From Pisaster brevispinus (taxonomy: Eukaryota; Echinodermata; Asteroidea; Forcipulatida; Asteriidae): DNA of 64,000 nt. The stretch covers positions 4,889,327 to 4,953,326 of the forward strand of contig JAMKCF010000013.1 in the NCBI GenBank assembly GCA_023634235.1, read 5' to 3'. Shown here in pieces: positions 1 to 12,545 of this stretch; the stretch's first letter is position 1; every line of letters starts with the position of its first letter. Position numbers and translations under genes: made by a program. The notes beneath the pieces were generated by a model that searched no databases, was not told the origin of the DNA, and was given only the letters and a program-made list of their open reading frames with translations.

Positions 1-2447
1 CTGTGCACAGTTGCGCAACCACGCACAACCCGTGCAGTTGAATGGTTCTGACTGGTTGATCAACCGCCGCGAAAATGCCACCAAACCTAGGAGGATAAAA
101 AGTCATGCAGTCCAGCTTTGAAGCTGCATTCAATGTGGCATGTTCTGTAACAAAACATAGTAAACTTCCAAGTCAAACTCATAACTGTGGAATTGCCAAT
201 TGTCATTTTGATCTGGTATCTCTACTCAGAGATGTGTATTGAAAGAGTTGCAACAACTTGCAATCCGGAAAGACCACTTCGGTTAAAAAAAAAAAAAACA
301 TGTGCGTAGACAGGGTGCCAGACTAGACTGCACACTGGGTTATGCTACATTTTGGATTGAAAATGGCGTACAGCAACCACGTGGCCAAAGAGAACTAGTC
401 CCTCTATGCTAGCAATATGTATGTCATGAAGGAGGAGCTCTCTAGCCCCCCCCCCCCACAAAAGAAACAATCTCATGATAAAGCTCCATGTTTTGATATA
501 TGCAGGCTTCCTTGTTTATTCCTCAAGTTCTTTTGTCAAGTGCTGTTTTGAGAGCCGTTTATTGAAACTTTTCACCAGCAATGACCATGATGCAGACAAA
601 GGGCGTATCCCTGCCAAAACAAAAACCTCCAGCAATTTTTTTTTAGTTGAAGATTATTTCATATTATTCTACAAGGAATATGAAGGTCAAAAATGCTTCA
701 ATTGAAAAAAGTTTCCGCTTTATACATTTTGACAAAATTGATTGACTGATGGTGGTGATACTTGGTTACACGATCCATGCTTTTACGGTAGCAAATTCCA
801 AAAAATTCAGAGAGATGTAAACATGCAGACCATCCTTGACATAGGTGGTGGTTGTTGCTGCCGCAGAAAAACCTTCATCCTTTGCCTTTTTAGACTGAAA
901 CTTGATGTTTTTAACCTGAAATGGAAAAAAAGAAGTTTTGAACATGAGCAAAGCTTCTGTTGCAGAATTGTCTGAAGGAAAAACCCTCTTGAAGTGGTGA
1001 CAATTTTTTTAACACACACAAATATGCCAACTTTGGAGCCCCAAGTGGCAAAAACTTTCAGCGTGCAGCAGACACACAATGCGTGTGACGCAATGACTTA
1101 CCAACGGGATAATGTCGGCTCGTTTATAATCCAGTTGCTTTTGTTTCCTCAAAACGAATTAGTGGGTAGACAGTTAAGTGTACGCTGCTGTGCAATGTTC
1201 TTACTCTTATTAGTGAAACAAGGTCTGATTTCATTTCAAGAGCTGCTTAGTATAAACACAGCTGAGCAGATTCACCTTCTAAGTAAAAAGATGAAGAGTA
1301 CCAGTCTCATAGGATACACACTACATCGTATTATGGCTGGTAACCTGGTTTTGCTCGGCAAGGTTTGTCTGTGCTTAACAGCAAACTACTCAATGCATCA
1401 GTGCTCTCATGACAACACAAAACCACAACTTGAAACAAAAAATGTTAAACGGTAACTACAAATGTACATTACATTTCCAAATGTACACTTCATTTCCAAA
1501 TGTACACTACATTTCAATTTAGGATGTTGTTTGTGCCCTTACACCGATATGTGTTATGTACTGTATACTCAGTACTTTGCTGAGTTCTGTGAAATCAATC
1601 CACAGACAAATCACTCGGGTGGGATTCGAACCCACGACTATGTTTCAGCAGCAGGTAACGCAACGATTTAGTATATGTTAATTTTGGATCAGGGATAAAG
1701 AATATCATTTGTTTTGTGTTTACTCCCGATGCCAAATTAACATAAACTTTTAAAACATTACAATTTCATCAAGATGTTAAACGGTAACTACACCCTACAT
1801 TTTCTTAGTATCAGACAACATTTAAAAATCATACTCTCATCACAAAAACAAAACAACAACAAAAACATTTTAATTATGATTTTGTTAACATTCAGCAAAG
1901 CTCTGACCCTACATTATGCCGAGTCATCTTTAGGGGGGCGGCACGTTTGATCGACTGGCTGGAGATGTAATGAGTTCAGAATTAATTTGATTTTTCCCAT
2001 TCTAAAGAACTTGAGGATTGCAGAACAACTGAATGCTGCGGGTAAAATTGTGTTATACAATTCAATCAAAGCAAAAACACATCAATTATGCGTATAAAAA
2101 AACAAAAGAAGAAAGAGAATATAATCAAGACATAATGTGATGAAAAGCAAGTGATAAACTGTAGGAATAGCCCAAATGAACTTCCGTGGAGACGGAGCTG
2201 AACTAAAAGAGCGATTTCCGAAAAAGGGTCTCAATTCTATACCTCCATACATGCAGGTATAAATTTGGGGCCCTTTTGCAAAGAAATGTCTTCGACTCTG
2301 GCTTACGCTCCATTAGTAATTTTGAAAATGTGCACATTTGGTACTGGGCTTCAAAAAAGCCTTAGCCGGAATCTAATCTGACACCAAAGCCAAAGCCCTG
2401 GTTTCAAATAGGGACTTAAAATTCCATGAAGGCAGAAGAGGTAATAA
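1..2447. other. Left edge, no gene recognised
   Basis: AT-rich sequence without convincing exons. A tRNA-like B box on the minus strand (GTGGGTTCGAATCCCACC, about 1618-1637) and MITE words at 1335-1385 (TATGGCTGGTAACCTGG) show old repeats. ACATTTCCAAATGTAC occurs three times at 1468-1515. The 153-codon frame at 994-1455 is not recognisable. Confidence 0.5.
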
Positions 2448-2573
2448 GGCCATGTCCAAATTAGTGGCTACAGCTATGGCTATGGCTAGATTTTCACGTC
2501 ATAATGTCTTAAGTATAGAATGTCCTTAGCAACAGCCATAGCCGTAGCTGCAGTTGCGAATTTGGATACTGCT
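2448..2573. mobile_element. Short fold-back element, GGCCGTGTCC family
   Basis: GGCCATGTCCAAATTAGTGG and TACAGCTATGGCTATGGCTA are matched on the right by CAGCCATAGCCGTAGCTG and GAATTTGGATA. It is a diverged copy of the near-perfect hairpin at 48922-49050. Confidence 0.55.
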
Positions 2574-2619
2574 GAAGCCATTTTCGAATTAGATTTGAAT
2601 AATGTCTGTTACAATGACA

Positions 2620-2892
2620 TGCTAAGTCACAAGTGACTGCTTAAACTTGAATTCCTCAGACTATATCTACAGTTGCTATGACACATGATTCGGGGCAAGC
2701 TTTTGCATAGATACCTAAGAGAAGGCAAACACCCTTACACAATTCTGAATGAATGTCAATGGCACAATGGTACCAGGGTTTGCTCATCTGAAGGTTGCTA
2801 TACAAAAGCTTGCCCCGAACCACTTGACGTAACAACTGTCCCTACAGTTTGAGAAATCCAAATTTTAAGCAGTAACTTGTGACTGAGAAAGT
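2620..2892. mobile_element. Fold-back element, arms of about 90 bp
   Basis: GTCACAAGTGACTGCTTAAA ... TTCGGGGCAAGCTTTTG on the left is matched in inverted order by CAAAAGCTTGCCCCGAA ... TTTAAGCAGTAACTTGTGAC on the right, with an 80-base loop. Confidence 0.65.
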
Positions 2893-5800
2893 CATTGCAC
2901 CAGACACTATTCAAATCTGAATCACAAATGGTTAAGTGCCCCCATGCCCCGGGACAATGCCTTGGTGCCCCTTGAAATGAGCCAGTCGAAAGTTTAAGAG
3001 TTACCCCTTCACCAAGACACAGCTGAAGCATCCGTTCCGGCAACGGCATCAACAAAATCTGATTGCCCTCAAAATTTTGAGAAAGCCGTGAAGTGTCCAT
3101 TAGCGGAAGAAAGGCATGGCCAGTTTATGTCAAAAACTCTGTAGCTTTCACTCAGAGTGATAACAAGAGTTCATATACTCTAAAAGGTAGCACCCAGGAA
3201 GTGTTGGGGATTTCAAGAGCAGACTGAAACTCTCAGACTGAAACTTGCTTTTTCAATTTTTGTTTGAACACACCTCTGATTAGGGTTTTCATAATTCTGT
3301 TAATTTGTAAGCAACTTGTGGTCAAGATGGAAATTGGGTATGGTGCATGTATTTACCATCACCACTGAGTATTAGGATGGAATACACATGTACATAAGGA
3401 TTGTAGATGTACAATGTATTTAATTTGTGATCGCAGAATTATTTTGGGGACAGCTCTGCAAATTGACTGAACAATATTACGTGTCATGCATAGTAGTCGG
3501 CTCCCCTCATCAACATGCATTGAAACGCCAGTACGAGAACAACCCCGTGCACATTAAATAAACCGCAAACACATTTCCAGACAGCTTGCTTTTTTTCCCC
3601 CGCGCTCCATTCAACTGAGTGTAACTAAACCAAGGATGAAATTCAAAACAATATCTCTTTTATATGCGAGGCATAAGTTTTCATTCCAAAACGCAACTGG
3701 ATTCTTGAGATGTGAAATAGAAGGTGTCAACATGACTGTGGGCGATATGAATGCAGACGTTGTTTGTGGCAAGGTTTTGTGCTGACTGTACAGCAGTTTT
3801 ATTTCATGACATTTTAAAGTGCCTTTTCATATCACTAACAGTATATATATATGTATTTATATTTAAAGATAAGATCTGTTTATAATGATTGTATATGAAA
3901 TGCACTAATGTAACTTGTACATGTATAAATATTCAAAGTTAATATATAAAAACTAAGAACCGTGTTGGAATTGAGTGACTTCCATTTAGCTGCGATTATG
4001 GCTGTGAATGGCTTACTTTAGAGGAAGGGCATTTCCAGTGATGTTCTGCAGCCGTAGTGGTGTTTGAGTCGGTCAACTCCGACAACGGACTAAAAAAACC
4101 TCAATTCTACAGCGGCTATCACTGTAATATTTGCAACGTGTAAAGCGGAGAAAATCAATGTGAAGTGCGTGTCACCAAGCTTTTAGGCAGGCAGGATCAG
4201 TGGAATAGGGTGTGTAACAAAAAATTTTAAAAACCAGGGTGTGTAAGTGAAATTTGATGTTGAAGACGACTACGTCCTATTGCGTAACACCAGCCGCATA
4301 CCCGGCGTTGCGCACATTTTTTTACCAACAAAAACACCGCACACCGCTTGCAATAAAAAGTGGAAGCCGCGCCTCTGAAAATAGGCCGTGATTTCTTTCA
4401 TTCGGCCGTGCCAATCACGGCTGCAGGGCTGGCCGCCAATAAAAGCTTGCATGTCACTATTAAAAGGGGCCCCAGTCTATTAATGTATACATGCCTCATT
4501 ATGGATCCCATTACAACGTGTGTGTGTGTTTTAGAAAATAATCAAGATGGCCGCTGTGTGATTGAGGTCAGTTATGAACTGTATGATATTGTGAATTGAT
4601 GAAAGGATATGTCGATGTACAACACTCCTGGAGGCCTATGACCATGCTGTAATGGCTAATAAGCTCAGGGTTCAAACTAAAGCAACATCTGAATTAGGAG
4701 CTCCGGCTGCAGCTTGGTTATAACATGAACAAGCACTGAAGCATATGGGCCAAGTTCGCACAAGAACTATCGTTGATTATAGTTCGACCAAGTTAGCCTG
4801 AACTCTGTCGTCTAGTCAATGATAGTTGGACTACGCTAGTTGACTATTTGGAACAGGCCTGCTTTGCAGTGTCTAAGCCAAAGGGGGGTGGGGCCTGGAG
4901 GGGCACATGCCACCCCACCCCCCCCCCCCACACACACACAAATTTCCAGTACCCCAAGGTGCCCCCATGGAAAAAATCACGGTAGTGCTCACAAAAAGAA
5001 AAAGTAAAAGAAAAGGGGAAAATGCGTGTTTGTATAATCTAATGTAGTGAACGATCTCGATCAGGATCGCTACTGCGGCCACAGTGCCAAGAACATAAGA
5101 GGATGGTGGCCCCCTGCAGGGTCCTCCTTTTAAACCAAAAGCATGACCCCACCACTGACAAACCCATTCTCTCTGCCCCCCCCCCCCTCTCACTTAAAAG
5201 CAATGCCCCCCCCCCCCTGCCCCCCCCCCCACCGAAAAAGTCCTGGCTGTGCTGCTGCTGCTTTGATCATGACAACACAACCCCTTTAAGCAGATTTTCT
5301 CAGGTCAAGATTGGAAACAGCTCCAGCTGATTGTTTTATGTCATGAGAGCCTAAACTAGACTTTTGCAGGAACCAGTCACAATCACAGTGCAAAACAAGT
5401 AAATGTGGCTGGTAACCTATGTCCTCTTGATTTGTCGGTGCTTAGTGAAATCTTTGTGCTTGATACTGGGTCCTGCTACAGTGACAACGTTTAAGTCCAA
5501 GGTACAGGCCATTAAACGCGAACCACCCTGAATGACATCTGTCACGTCCTCAAATATGCTTTGTGATCAGAAGCATTTGTCACTACTCACTGGTGCAATT
5601 TGCACAGACTAAAAGCTTCATAAATTTGTCAGTTTCTCTGAGGAAGATACAATAATTTTTCGAAGGAAAAGATGTCATATTGATCATATGACGGCATTGG
5701 TTTGGGTCACCGGAGATGATGTGCATGGCATTCTGATGAGGTTCGGTAAAAGCAGGTTTTTTTTAATCTTGTAAATTGTTATCAAATAGGCCTAATTGAT

Positions 5801-6029
5801 AAAATGAGAATATTTGTGTCTTCATGATTGTCAAGTGTTAAATGGTTTTGAAATGTATTGTCATCTTGATTTGTTTCCACCTTTCTGTTTTAGTTTCAAA
5901 CGTGGGGGATTTCTTGGTGAGTTTGAACGGCCACCGATTATAGGTTAATTGTTTATATTCCTTTTTAATGTTCTGAGGTACCCTGTTTGAATTTGTTATT
6001 CTTTAATTAATTTGTGATAGACCCTATTT
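2893..6029. other. Intergenic, repeats only
   Basis: Apart from the C-rich tracts, I see inverted words around 4741-4860 (GCACAAGAACTATCGTTGAT ... ATCGTTGACT-like) and a MITE fragment at 5404-5470. No exon is supported. Confidence 0.45.
4915..5232. repeat. C-rich low-complexity tracts
   Basis: Runs of 9-11 C at about 4918, 5176, 5206 and 5220, in which long but meaningless frames stay open on both strands. Confidence 0.85.
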
Positions 6030-6235
6030 ATTGGCCTGTCATGGCTGAGCAATGTAGTGCATCAGCCTCAAGGTCTCACGGCTGAATCATCGGAGCAGGG
6101 GTTTTTAACTCCCCTGTCATGACACTTGTATCTATCTGAGCACAAGGCGCTAAAACCATTATTGCTTCTCTTCACCCAGGTGTATAAATAGGAACCTGCA
6201 AGGACTTGCCACACACAAAGGACTAAATACTTCTA
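6030..6235 (+). repeat. SINE fragment with tRNA-like head
   Basis: ATGGCTGAGCAATGTAGTGC (A box), TCACGGCTGAATCATCGGAG, ATTATTGCTTCTCTTCACCC and AGGTGTATAAATAGGAACCT as in the 18843 copy. Confidence 0.5.
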
Positions 6236-6683
6236 CCATGGAAATAGTTTTGTAAATGGCTTTTGGTTACATAACTCATATGTATCTTGTTACTAACTCT
6301 TACAAATCATTGATTTTTTTTATTTTTTGCTCAGTGTCTCAAACGAAATAGCTATCTAATATTAAAATCAATTTATTGTCCTTGATTTTGAAGTGGAAAA
6401 AATGGCAATGCGTTTGTTTGTTTTTTTTTTTCATTTTTCAGTTGGTGAGCAAAAAAACATCTGAGCTTAGTATTTTTACGTCTTTCATGCATGGTATCTG
6501 GCCCTAAGAAAACAAGTAGGAAGATAATGTTGAGTACAAGGGCTGACGTACATATGGTACATGTACATCTCTAGTCTTTTATATACACCCTTTTTCAGGC
6601 CATTCAATAAAACAAAACACAGATTTTATGGAGGGCCAAAAACAATCGGAAATCAGACCAAAAGTATGTAGAATATCATGCCT

Positions 6684-6877
6684 GGGCCCAATTTCATAGA
6701 GCTGTTTAAGCACAAAAAGTAGCTAAGCACAACAAAATTATGCTTACCAGACTAAGGTTACCAGTGCAAATACCATGTCACACGCACTATTTCTGACTGG
6801 TATCCTGCTAAATTTTGCCAAGCATAAATTTTGTAAGCAATATTATCTGCTTAAGCAGCTCTATGAAATTGGCCCCC
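6684..6877. mobile_element. GGGCCCAATTTCATAGAGC fold-back MITE, copy 1
   Basis: The inverted ends GGGCCCAATTTCATAGAGC and GCTCTATGAAATTGGCCCC, with GCTTAAGC next to them, enclose GGTTACC/GGTA.CC inverted blocks. This is the commonest repeat in the window; other copies are listed separately. Confidence 0.8.
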
Positions 6878-7334
6878 TGGTCTCCAGCACTTGTAACTCC
6901 CTCGATTGATTCACTAGAATCCTTACACAGTCTAACAAACTCCCAACACCATAAGGGTCAGGGTCAAAACAGCCTTTTTAAAGTTTAGCCTCTGAACTTG
7001 TTCAATCATTTTACTTGATAATGTGTTGACGAATATTACATTTTCAGGGAGAAGAAAAAAACAACATTTAATTATGTTGGATTAATTTTTGAATTTTGAT
7101 GTTTTTTCCTTTAATGTTTTAAAACTTTGTCTGTTCAGGAATTGTTAGGATTATAAAAATTGATGTTGATTAAATTTATTCAATACAATGTGATTAGTAA
7201 TTTAATATTTAAAAAAAAATCATTCCAATTATTCATGTATGAAAAAATTAAGTATATTTGCTACACCTCTCTTTTTCATATGAAACACTGTATTTTAAAC
7301 CATACAACTGCCAATGATGCATTTGTTGCTTTAA

Positions 7335-7565
7335 TTAACCCTCCTACTGCCTTACCATTCATTTTCATCTGTGTGGTTTGGAATGATAGATGCTCTATGC
7401 CTTTAGTATGATACCATGTGGCAAATGCATCTACGTGTACTCAGTACACACTCAACCCTCCTACGGTCTAACCGTTCAATCGCAACTGCCTTGGTTTTTA
7501 ATAATAGATGCACAACAACCAGCCAGCGTTATGACATGAGGTCAATGCACCCACACAGCACACCT
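7335..7565 (+). repeat. Tandem repeat, AACCCTCCTACTG family, two diverged copies
   Basis: TTAACCCTCCTACTGCCTTA and TCAACCCTCCTACGGTCTAA start two units of about 115 bp. The same word also occurs singly at 24091, 28709 and, inverted, at 55503. Confidence 0.6.
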
Positions 7566-7643
7566 TCAAAAACAGATTGTCTTTGAACATTGGTAGCGTC
7601 AGCAAGCCTGGAATCACATGGCGGCCACTGCCTTCATTGCTCT

Positions 7644-7916
7644 GGGCCCAATTTCATAGCGCTGCTTAAACGGTAAGCAAATTTTCGTGCTAACTACAGC
7701 AGAAAAATTTGCTTAAGCGTAAGCGTACTTCACAGGTTAGCAAGAAAACTAGTGCGTTCACCGTGGATTTGCATTGTTACGTCAATAGTTTTCATACAAT
7801 AAGCACCGGAAGGTTAGCATGCCTTTTCATGTGCTTACGGTTAGCAGTGCTATGAAATGGAAATCGCGCAGTAAGCACAAAATCGGTTGCTAAGCAGCTC
7901 TATGAATTTGGGACCC
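7644..7916. mobile_element. GGGCCCAATTTCATAG MITE, longer subfamily copy
   Basis: Ends as in copy 1, but the interior is longer (273 bp), with GGTTAGCAAGAAAACTA and TAGTTTTCATACAATAAGC roughly inverted. It is a related subfamily. Confidence 0.65.
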
Positions 7917-8387
7917 TGGTTTTAACCTCGGTGCCCCTGAAAAAGTTTCCCATAGACTTTTAAAAATGTTCAAGTGGAAGTGCCCATTGCAAAATGGAGA
8001 CGGCCTTGCCATCCATCAAAGATGTCATTCCAGGCCTGCTTCAGAGTACTAAAACAAATAACCGAATATTTACAAATTGGGTTCCCCATGTGTTCTGCTT
8101 AACCATTAAAATGCTGTAAAAGTGTAATTACTGTACAAAACAAAGAATGTGTTTATTGTAAACTATATTTTATGCCTTTTCTAATCAGAGCTTGGTGCAA
8201 ATCTTAAGGGGAAACACACACCCCCAAAAAACGCTGATATTTTCATCAAGGTGGTCATTCCAAAGATGAGAAACTCTATGCAATCCTCCGCTATTGCTTT
8301 ATTTTATGCTTTGGGGGGGTTTATCAAACAGCAGCTTTGTCCAAACAGCAGATTTATCTGATGTATTTTAGTTGGTAACCTGTAAAC

Positions 8388-8508
8388 CTGGGGCCAATAT
8401 CATAGAGCTTGAGCGCCAATGTGCTTACCAGCATAGTAACTGCCAAAACACCAAGTCAAATGTACCATCTGTGACTGGTAGCCCGCTTATTTTTGTCCGA
8501 GTTTAAAA
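8388..8508. mobile_element. GGGCCCAATTTCATAG MITE, left part only
   Basis: GGGGCCAATATCATAGAGC and GTGACTGGTAGCCCGCT match the left half; the right terminus is not seen. Confidence 0.5.
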
Positions 8509-8989
8509 GCAAAAACCCCTTCTACTATTGTTTGAAAATATTGAAGCCGCTTTTGTGACAAATGTTCACAAGTCCATATTGTTAAGAGTATTTTATTTAT
8601 GAATTACTGGTTTCCAAAACTGATATGTAGTGGCATCATATTAGTAACAATCTCTTTATGTTGGGAATATTGATAACGGATTTTATTAATTAAAATGATA
8701 AAAATATAAAAAATAAAAACTTGAAAATATCTGAAAAGATTTTTTTTAAATCGCTTTCATTTTGTCTGTACTCGAGGCTCAAACCATTGTTCTCTAACAA
8801 TAATGTATCCAATTGAGTAAGTTTATTATTTATTGACTTTTATTATTATAGTTTGTGGAAGGTTGGATTATGGTTTCCAAAAGCAATCATCATTTTCTAT
8901 CGAGGCTAAAGAGGGCCATGTGTTGCCTTCGCTGCCCTGTCTAGCAAGACCTCCAGTTTCAAGGAGGCATGGCCTTGTTGATTTTTCGA

Positions 8990-9312
8990 TTTCTTTTTTT
9001 ATGCAAGTTCGCCACAAACAAGGCTAAAAGCCTCTCTTGGTAAGGGGCTATACACATGTATAAGAAAAAAAAACACATTTAAGATGAAAATAGCACAAGG
9101 GAGCTGAAGGCAAGGTAGGAATTGATATTCCTCCTAAAACAGTCTGGATTGTAGGATGGAGGGAAACATGCGCCGGGCAAGGAGATGCAAAGAGATGCAG
9201 TAGGCGGGTAGAAAAAGGTGTTGGAATGGCTCTTTGTTCTACATCTCTGCAAAGCAAGAGTGTACGGCTGAGATCAAGCAGAAAGCCTGGTTTCACGCTC
9301 AAACGCCCTGGT
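8990..9312. repeat. Dispersed repeat, copy 1 (GAGATGCAGT family)
   Basis: It shares ACAAGGCTAAAAG, CATTTAAGATGAAA, GATATTCCTCCTA, AAAGAGATGCAGT, GGCTCTTTGTT, CTACATCTC and AAAGCCTGG...TCAAAC in order with 59880-60155. No protein is supported; it is probably an untranslated retroelement segment. Confidence 0.6.
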
Positions 9313-10049
9313 AGGATGCAACCAATTATTGTTTCAGATTAAATTGAAGCGACCTTTGAAAAATGAAAACCAGATACGCCCACTCAAAGACAGAAAACAA
9401 TGAGGCCTGTTTACAGTAAATTACCATCGGGGGTGGTTCACCACAGGCCTGGAAAACGTGGAAGCCACAGCGGCCTCTGTTGCCCCTGGTCCTGGCCTTG
9501 GTGCCCCCTTCAAAATACCCACAGACTTTTCACATTTCCCATTCGAAGTACCCTTTGCAAAATGAAGATGGCCTTGCCCTTTCAAAGATGAAACTCCCTG
9601 CATGTCAGAATCGATTTTTCATACTTGAGCTATATTACTCGCACAAATTCAGACTAAATATCAACTGAATAAGCAAACGGAGTTACTAGCTTAAACACAC
9701 AACTCGGTGTTCTTGACTAGTGTGCAAAATGCCAGATTTGTATCAGTCCCTAATACATGCACTTCAGGCATTTATGTTAATTGTATGACACTTATACAAC
9801 TTTGTTAATAACGAATTACACAGATTGTTGGGACCCAGAGGAGACCAGTGGATTCCACAGGATGGGAAACTCGGCCTTAATAATAAATAAATAAATAAAT
9901 AAATGGTATCCCTCTGTTTTTCAATCATCAGAATGTTTCTTTAGTGAATTGATTTCGGGGTGAACCAAGAACAAATAACTAGAGCTGGATTTGAACCTGC
10001 GAACTCTAGGTTTACGTGCCGGTGCTCTACTAATTACTGAGCTAACTTA

Positions 10050-10437
10050 GGCCAAAAAAGAAATTTTGTTATGTTGGGTGTAACCAAACCGACCCTAAAA
10101 ATACGGCCGACCCTGGGTAATTTTTTATTTATTTTTTTTTTAAGGGAAGAAAAATAATAATTAAAATCTATAGAAATTAGTTTTTAATTTGTTTGAAACC
10201 AGTTCTGACCGTTTCTCATCAATTGACGATTGAGCGCGCGTTGAACTTTGGAGTAAACAATGTTTTGCACAACGAACATGCAGAAAATTGCGCAGGCTTA
10301 AACAATGTCATTAAAACATGTCATTTTCGTTGCTGGGATTATAAAAAAAAATTCTTGTTTTTTGTTTTTTAACCTACCTACCTACCCTATTTTTTCTGGC
10401 CCATTACACCAACATAATTACTATTTTTTTAGGCCTT
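10050..10437. mobile_element. Fold-back element with GGCC(A)AAAAA ends
   Basis: Left TTAGGCCAAAAAAGAAATTT and TTATGTTGGGTGTAA are matched on the right by TTACACCAACATAATTAC and TTTTTTTAGGCC. The interior carries ACCGACCC and CTACCTACCTACCC. Confidence 0.6.
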
Positions 10438-10756
10438 CTTAGCTTCATGCTGGCTGTTTTGTCTCCATATTTTGTCCATATCTGAGCAAAGATATTGAAC
10501 TAAACGACTGCTCAGATCTATAAGGTCATTAGTGCAGTTTGTATGGGTTTCATAAAATTGCTTATTGCATATTTTGGAGCTCCTGGTAAATGGGGTTTAT
10601 TGATCAAGACTGGTCTTCATAGTATTTGTTTGGCAATTAACCCACATTTTTAATTTAATGACCTTTTGATCACTATGGATACAAAATTGCAATTAGTGAC
10701 CTTATAGTTCTGAGTGGACGCAAATAGGGAGACCGCCAACATAGAGTAGAGTATAA

Positions 10757-11205
10757 TAATAATAACTTTCGATTTATATAGCGCATAATAATTAACACTT
10801 AATTCTCTAAGCGCTTCTCGAGTATTCTCGAGTACCGGCACAAAACACAAGGTTCCAATCCCTCTTAAGTCAAATGTTTTCTTCCAATACTGTGCAGAAA
10901 CCTCCTTCCCAGAGTGTACTTGCACATTGGTTGAAATGCAAACTAACTTTGCAGCCAACCATGCCAGAAACACAGCGGCAAACCCCCTTCTCATAACAAT
11001 AAGTGCAATGGGTTCTTTTACATGCGTTACACAACACACGGGACCAACGGCTTTACGTCCCATTCGAAAGACACAGCAATAATGGTAAAGTGTCTTGCTT
11101 AAGGACACAAGTGTCAAGACCGGGACTCGAACCCCGATCTGCTGATCAGATACACCAGCGCTTGAGCCCTGTGCCCTTGACCGCTCGGCCACGATACGCC
11201 ATACA
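10757..11205 (-). repeat. tRNA-derived SINE, complete-looking copy
   Basis: Read on the minus strand from 11205: CGTGGCCGAGCGGTCAAGGG (A box of a leucine/serine-type tRNA), GGGGTTCGAGTCCCGG (B box), a body with CTTAAGCAAGACACTTTACC and GTAAAAGAACCC, then GCGCTATATAAATCG and an ATT-rich tail. The structure (tRNA head, body, simple tail) defines the SINE. Confidence 0.75.
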
Positions 11206-11645
11206 CGCACACCTGTGCAAGTACCAATACATGTGCACGCATTTTCACCAATCGTATGCACCATATAATATTACTGTTGACGAATGTTTCGTCTTAAATT
11301 GATAAATTCCTTGTGGAATGAAAAAACGTCAACAGATTCATGGTACAGATTCTAAACATAATGGAAGAGTCCTGATGTAGTGTCGTGAGCAGTGTGATTT
11401 AAACTTGTTTGTGCTGTTGGATGAAAAAAGCCAGGCACTGTCAATTTCCAGTGAGTGTCTCCCCCTGGAATTCTAGTGGATGAGTTTGAGCTGGATACAA
11501 GAAATCAACAGCCAGCACAGTACATCAAACCTAATCAACTTTGGACTATACTAGTTGAAAATGATTGAAGTTGAAGTTGGGCAGGGTGGGGGGGGGGGAG
11601 TATAAAAAAGGATGGGATTGTACCAAATGAGAAATTTCTTTTAAA

Positions 11646-11739
11646 ATGGCAGCCAGCTTCTCTTGGTTTGGAAAGAAACCCCTTGATGAACACACAAATA
11701 TTTGTTTGCAATTTACAGACTCTCTACATCCTAACAAAG
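11646..11739 (+). CDS. Candidate first exon (MAASFSWFGKKPLDEH...) on the plus strand
   Basis: TATAAAAAA at 11601 is followed 37 bases later by AAAATGG, 31 codons (MAASFSWFGKKPLDEHTNIC, LQFTDSLHPNK) and donor AAAG|GTAAAA. It looks protein-like and has good signals, but I do not recognise it, and it would run head-on into the RPF1 3' end 765 bases away. No second exon was found. Confidence 0.3.
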
Positions 11740-12503
11740 GTAAAAGTGGATTTGGGATGATCAGATGGCCATGTATTCATGCCATGGACAACTCAAGTCT
11801 CTCCAGAAAATTTTGAGGGCAAAGGGGAATCTGTGAAAAAAAATCCCGAATACAATCTCAGTCTTAATTAAGACAAAGTATGAGTGCACATCTTTATACA
11901 GTGAAGTACTTGAATGGTTTTCATGCCATTCCTGTTCAAATTTAAACACCCTTTTCATTTTTTTAAATCTGCGTTTTAGGCACCTTCTCAACACTACTCC
12001 ATGATAACTTGTGGGTAGACTTTTCCAGTTGGTTTTCCAACCCACAAGATATCCCCAAGCAGTCCAGTTATATTATGGATAAGTTTGAGGGGAAAGTATT
12101 GCAACAAGACCAAGGCAATTTGTTTACAAGATGACTCAACCACAGACCTTGAGATTCTCATCTACTAAAAACCAGCCGGTCTAGGTTAGGCACTTTCAGT
12201 GACATTGCAGAAATAATAAGACTTGTGCATTAACAATCAGACATGCCACAAGAGGTAAACATTGCCACGATCTATGAGACCTCATCAGATGGCCCAACCA
12301 CAGACCGCTCAAACAACTAACTATGACCAAAAAAATCAATCCACAACCTATCCTCAATGATTCACCCTTTGTGGATAAACTTCCCCGCAACTTATCCTGG
12401 AATAGTTTTGAGAAGATGCCTTGACAAAAGTGAAAAGAAATTTCAACCAAAAGAAAGAGTATATTTTACCTGTGGGAAAATCTTGCAAATCCTAAAAGAG
12501 AAT

Positions 12504-12545
12504 CTACAGAAAGAACTTCCTGCGACTTGTTTCCATTTCGTGCCT
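12504..12545 (-). CDS. RPF1: RPF1 terminal coding exon 9
   Basis: The exon is a 42-base terminal piece that encodes [13 protein letters not shown] and stop TAG. The acceptor is CTTACTACAG. It follows VHK in phase 0 and matches the invariant RPF1 tail (human PREMDTSRRKFHL, from memory). It lies 7.27 kb beyond exon 8. Confidence 0.92.
   Translation of the reverse strand, partial: RHEMETSRRKFFL

Noticed and set aside
994..1455. 153-codon frame
   Set aside because: No recognisable domain, no splice context, and its end overlaps MITE-like sequence (GCTGGTAACC ... TGTCTGTGCTTA).
4873..5330. Gly-, Pro- and Ser-rich frames
   Set aside because: They come from poly-C tracts.
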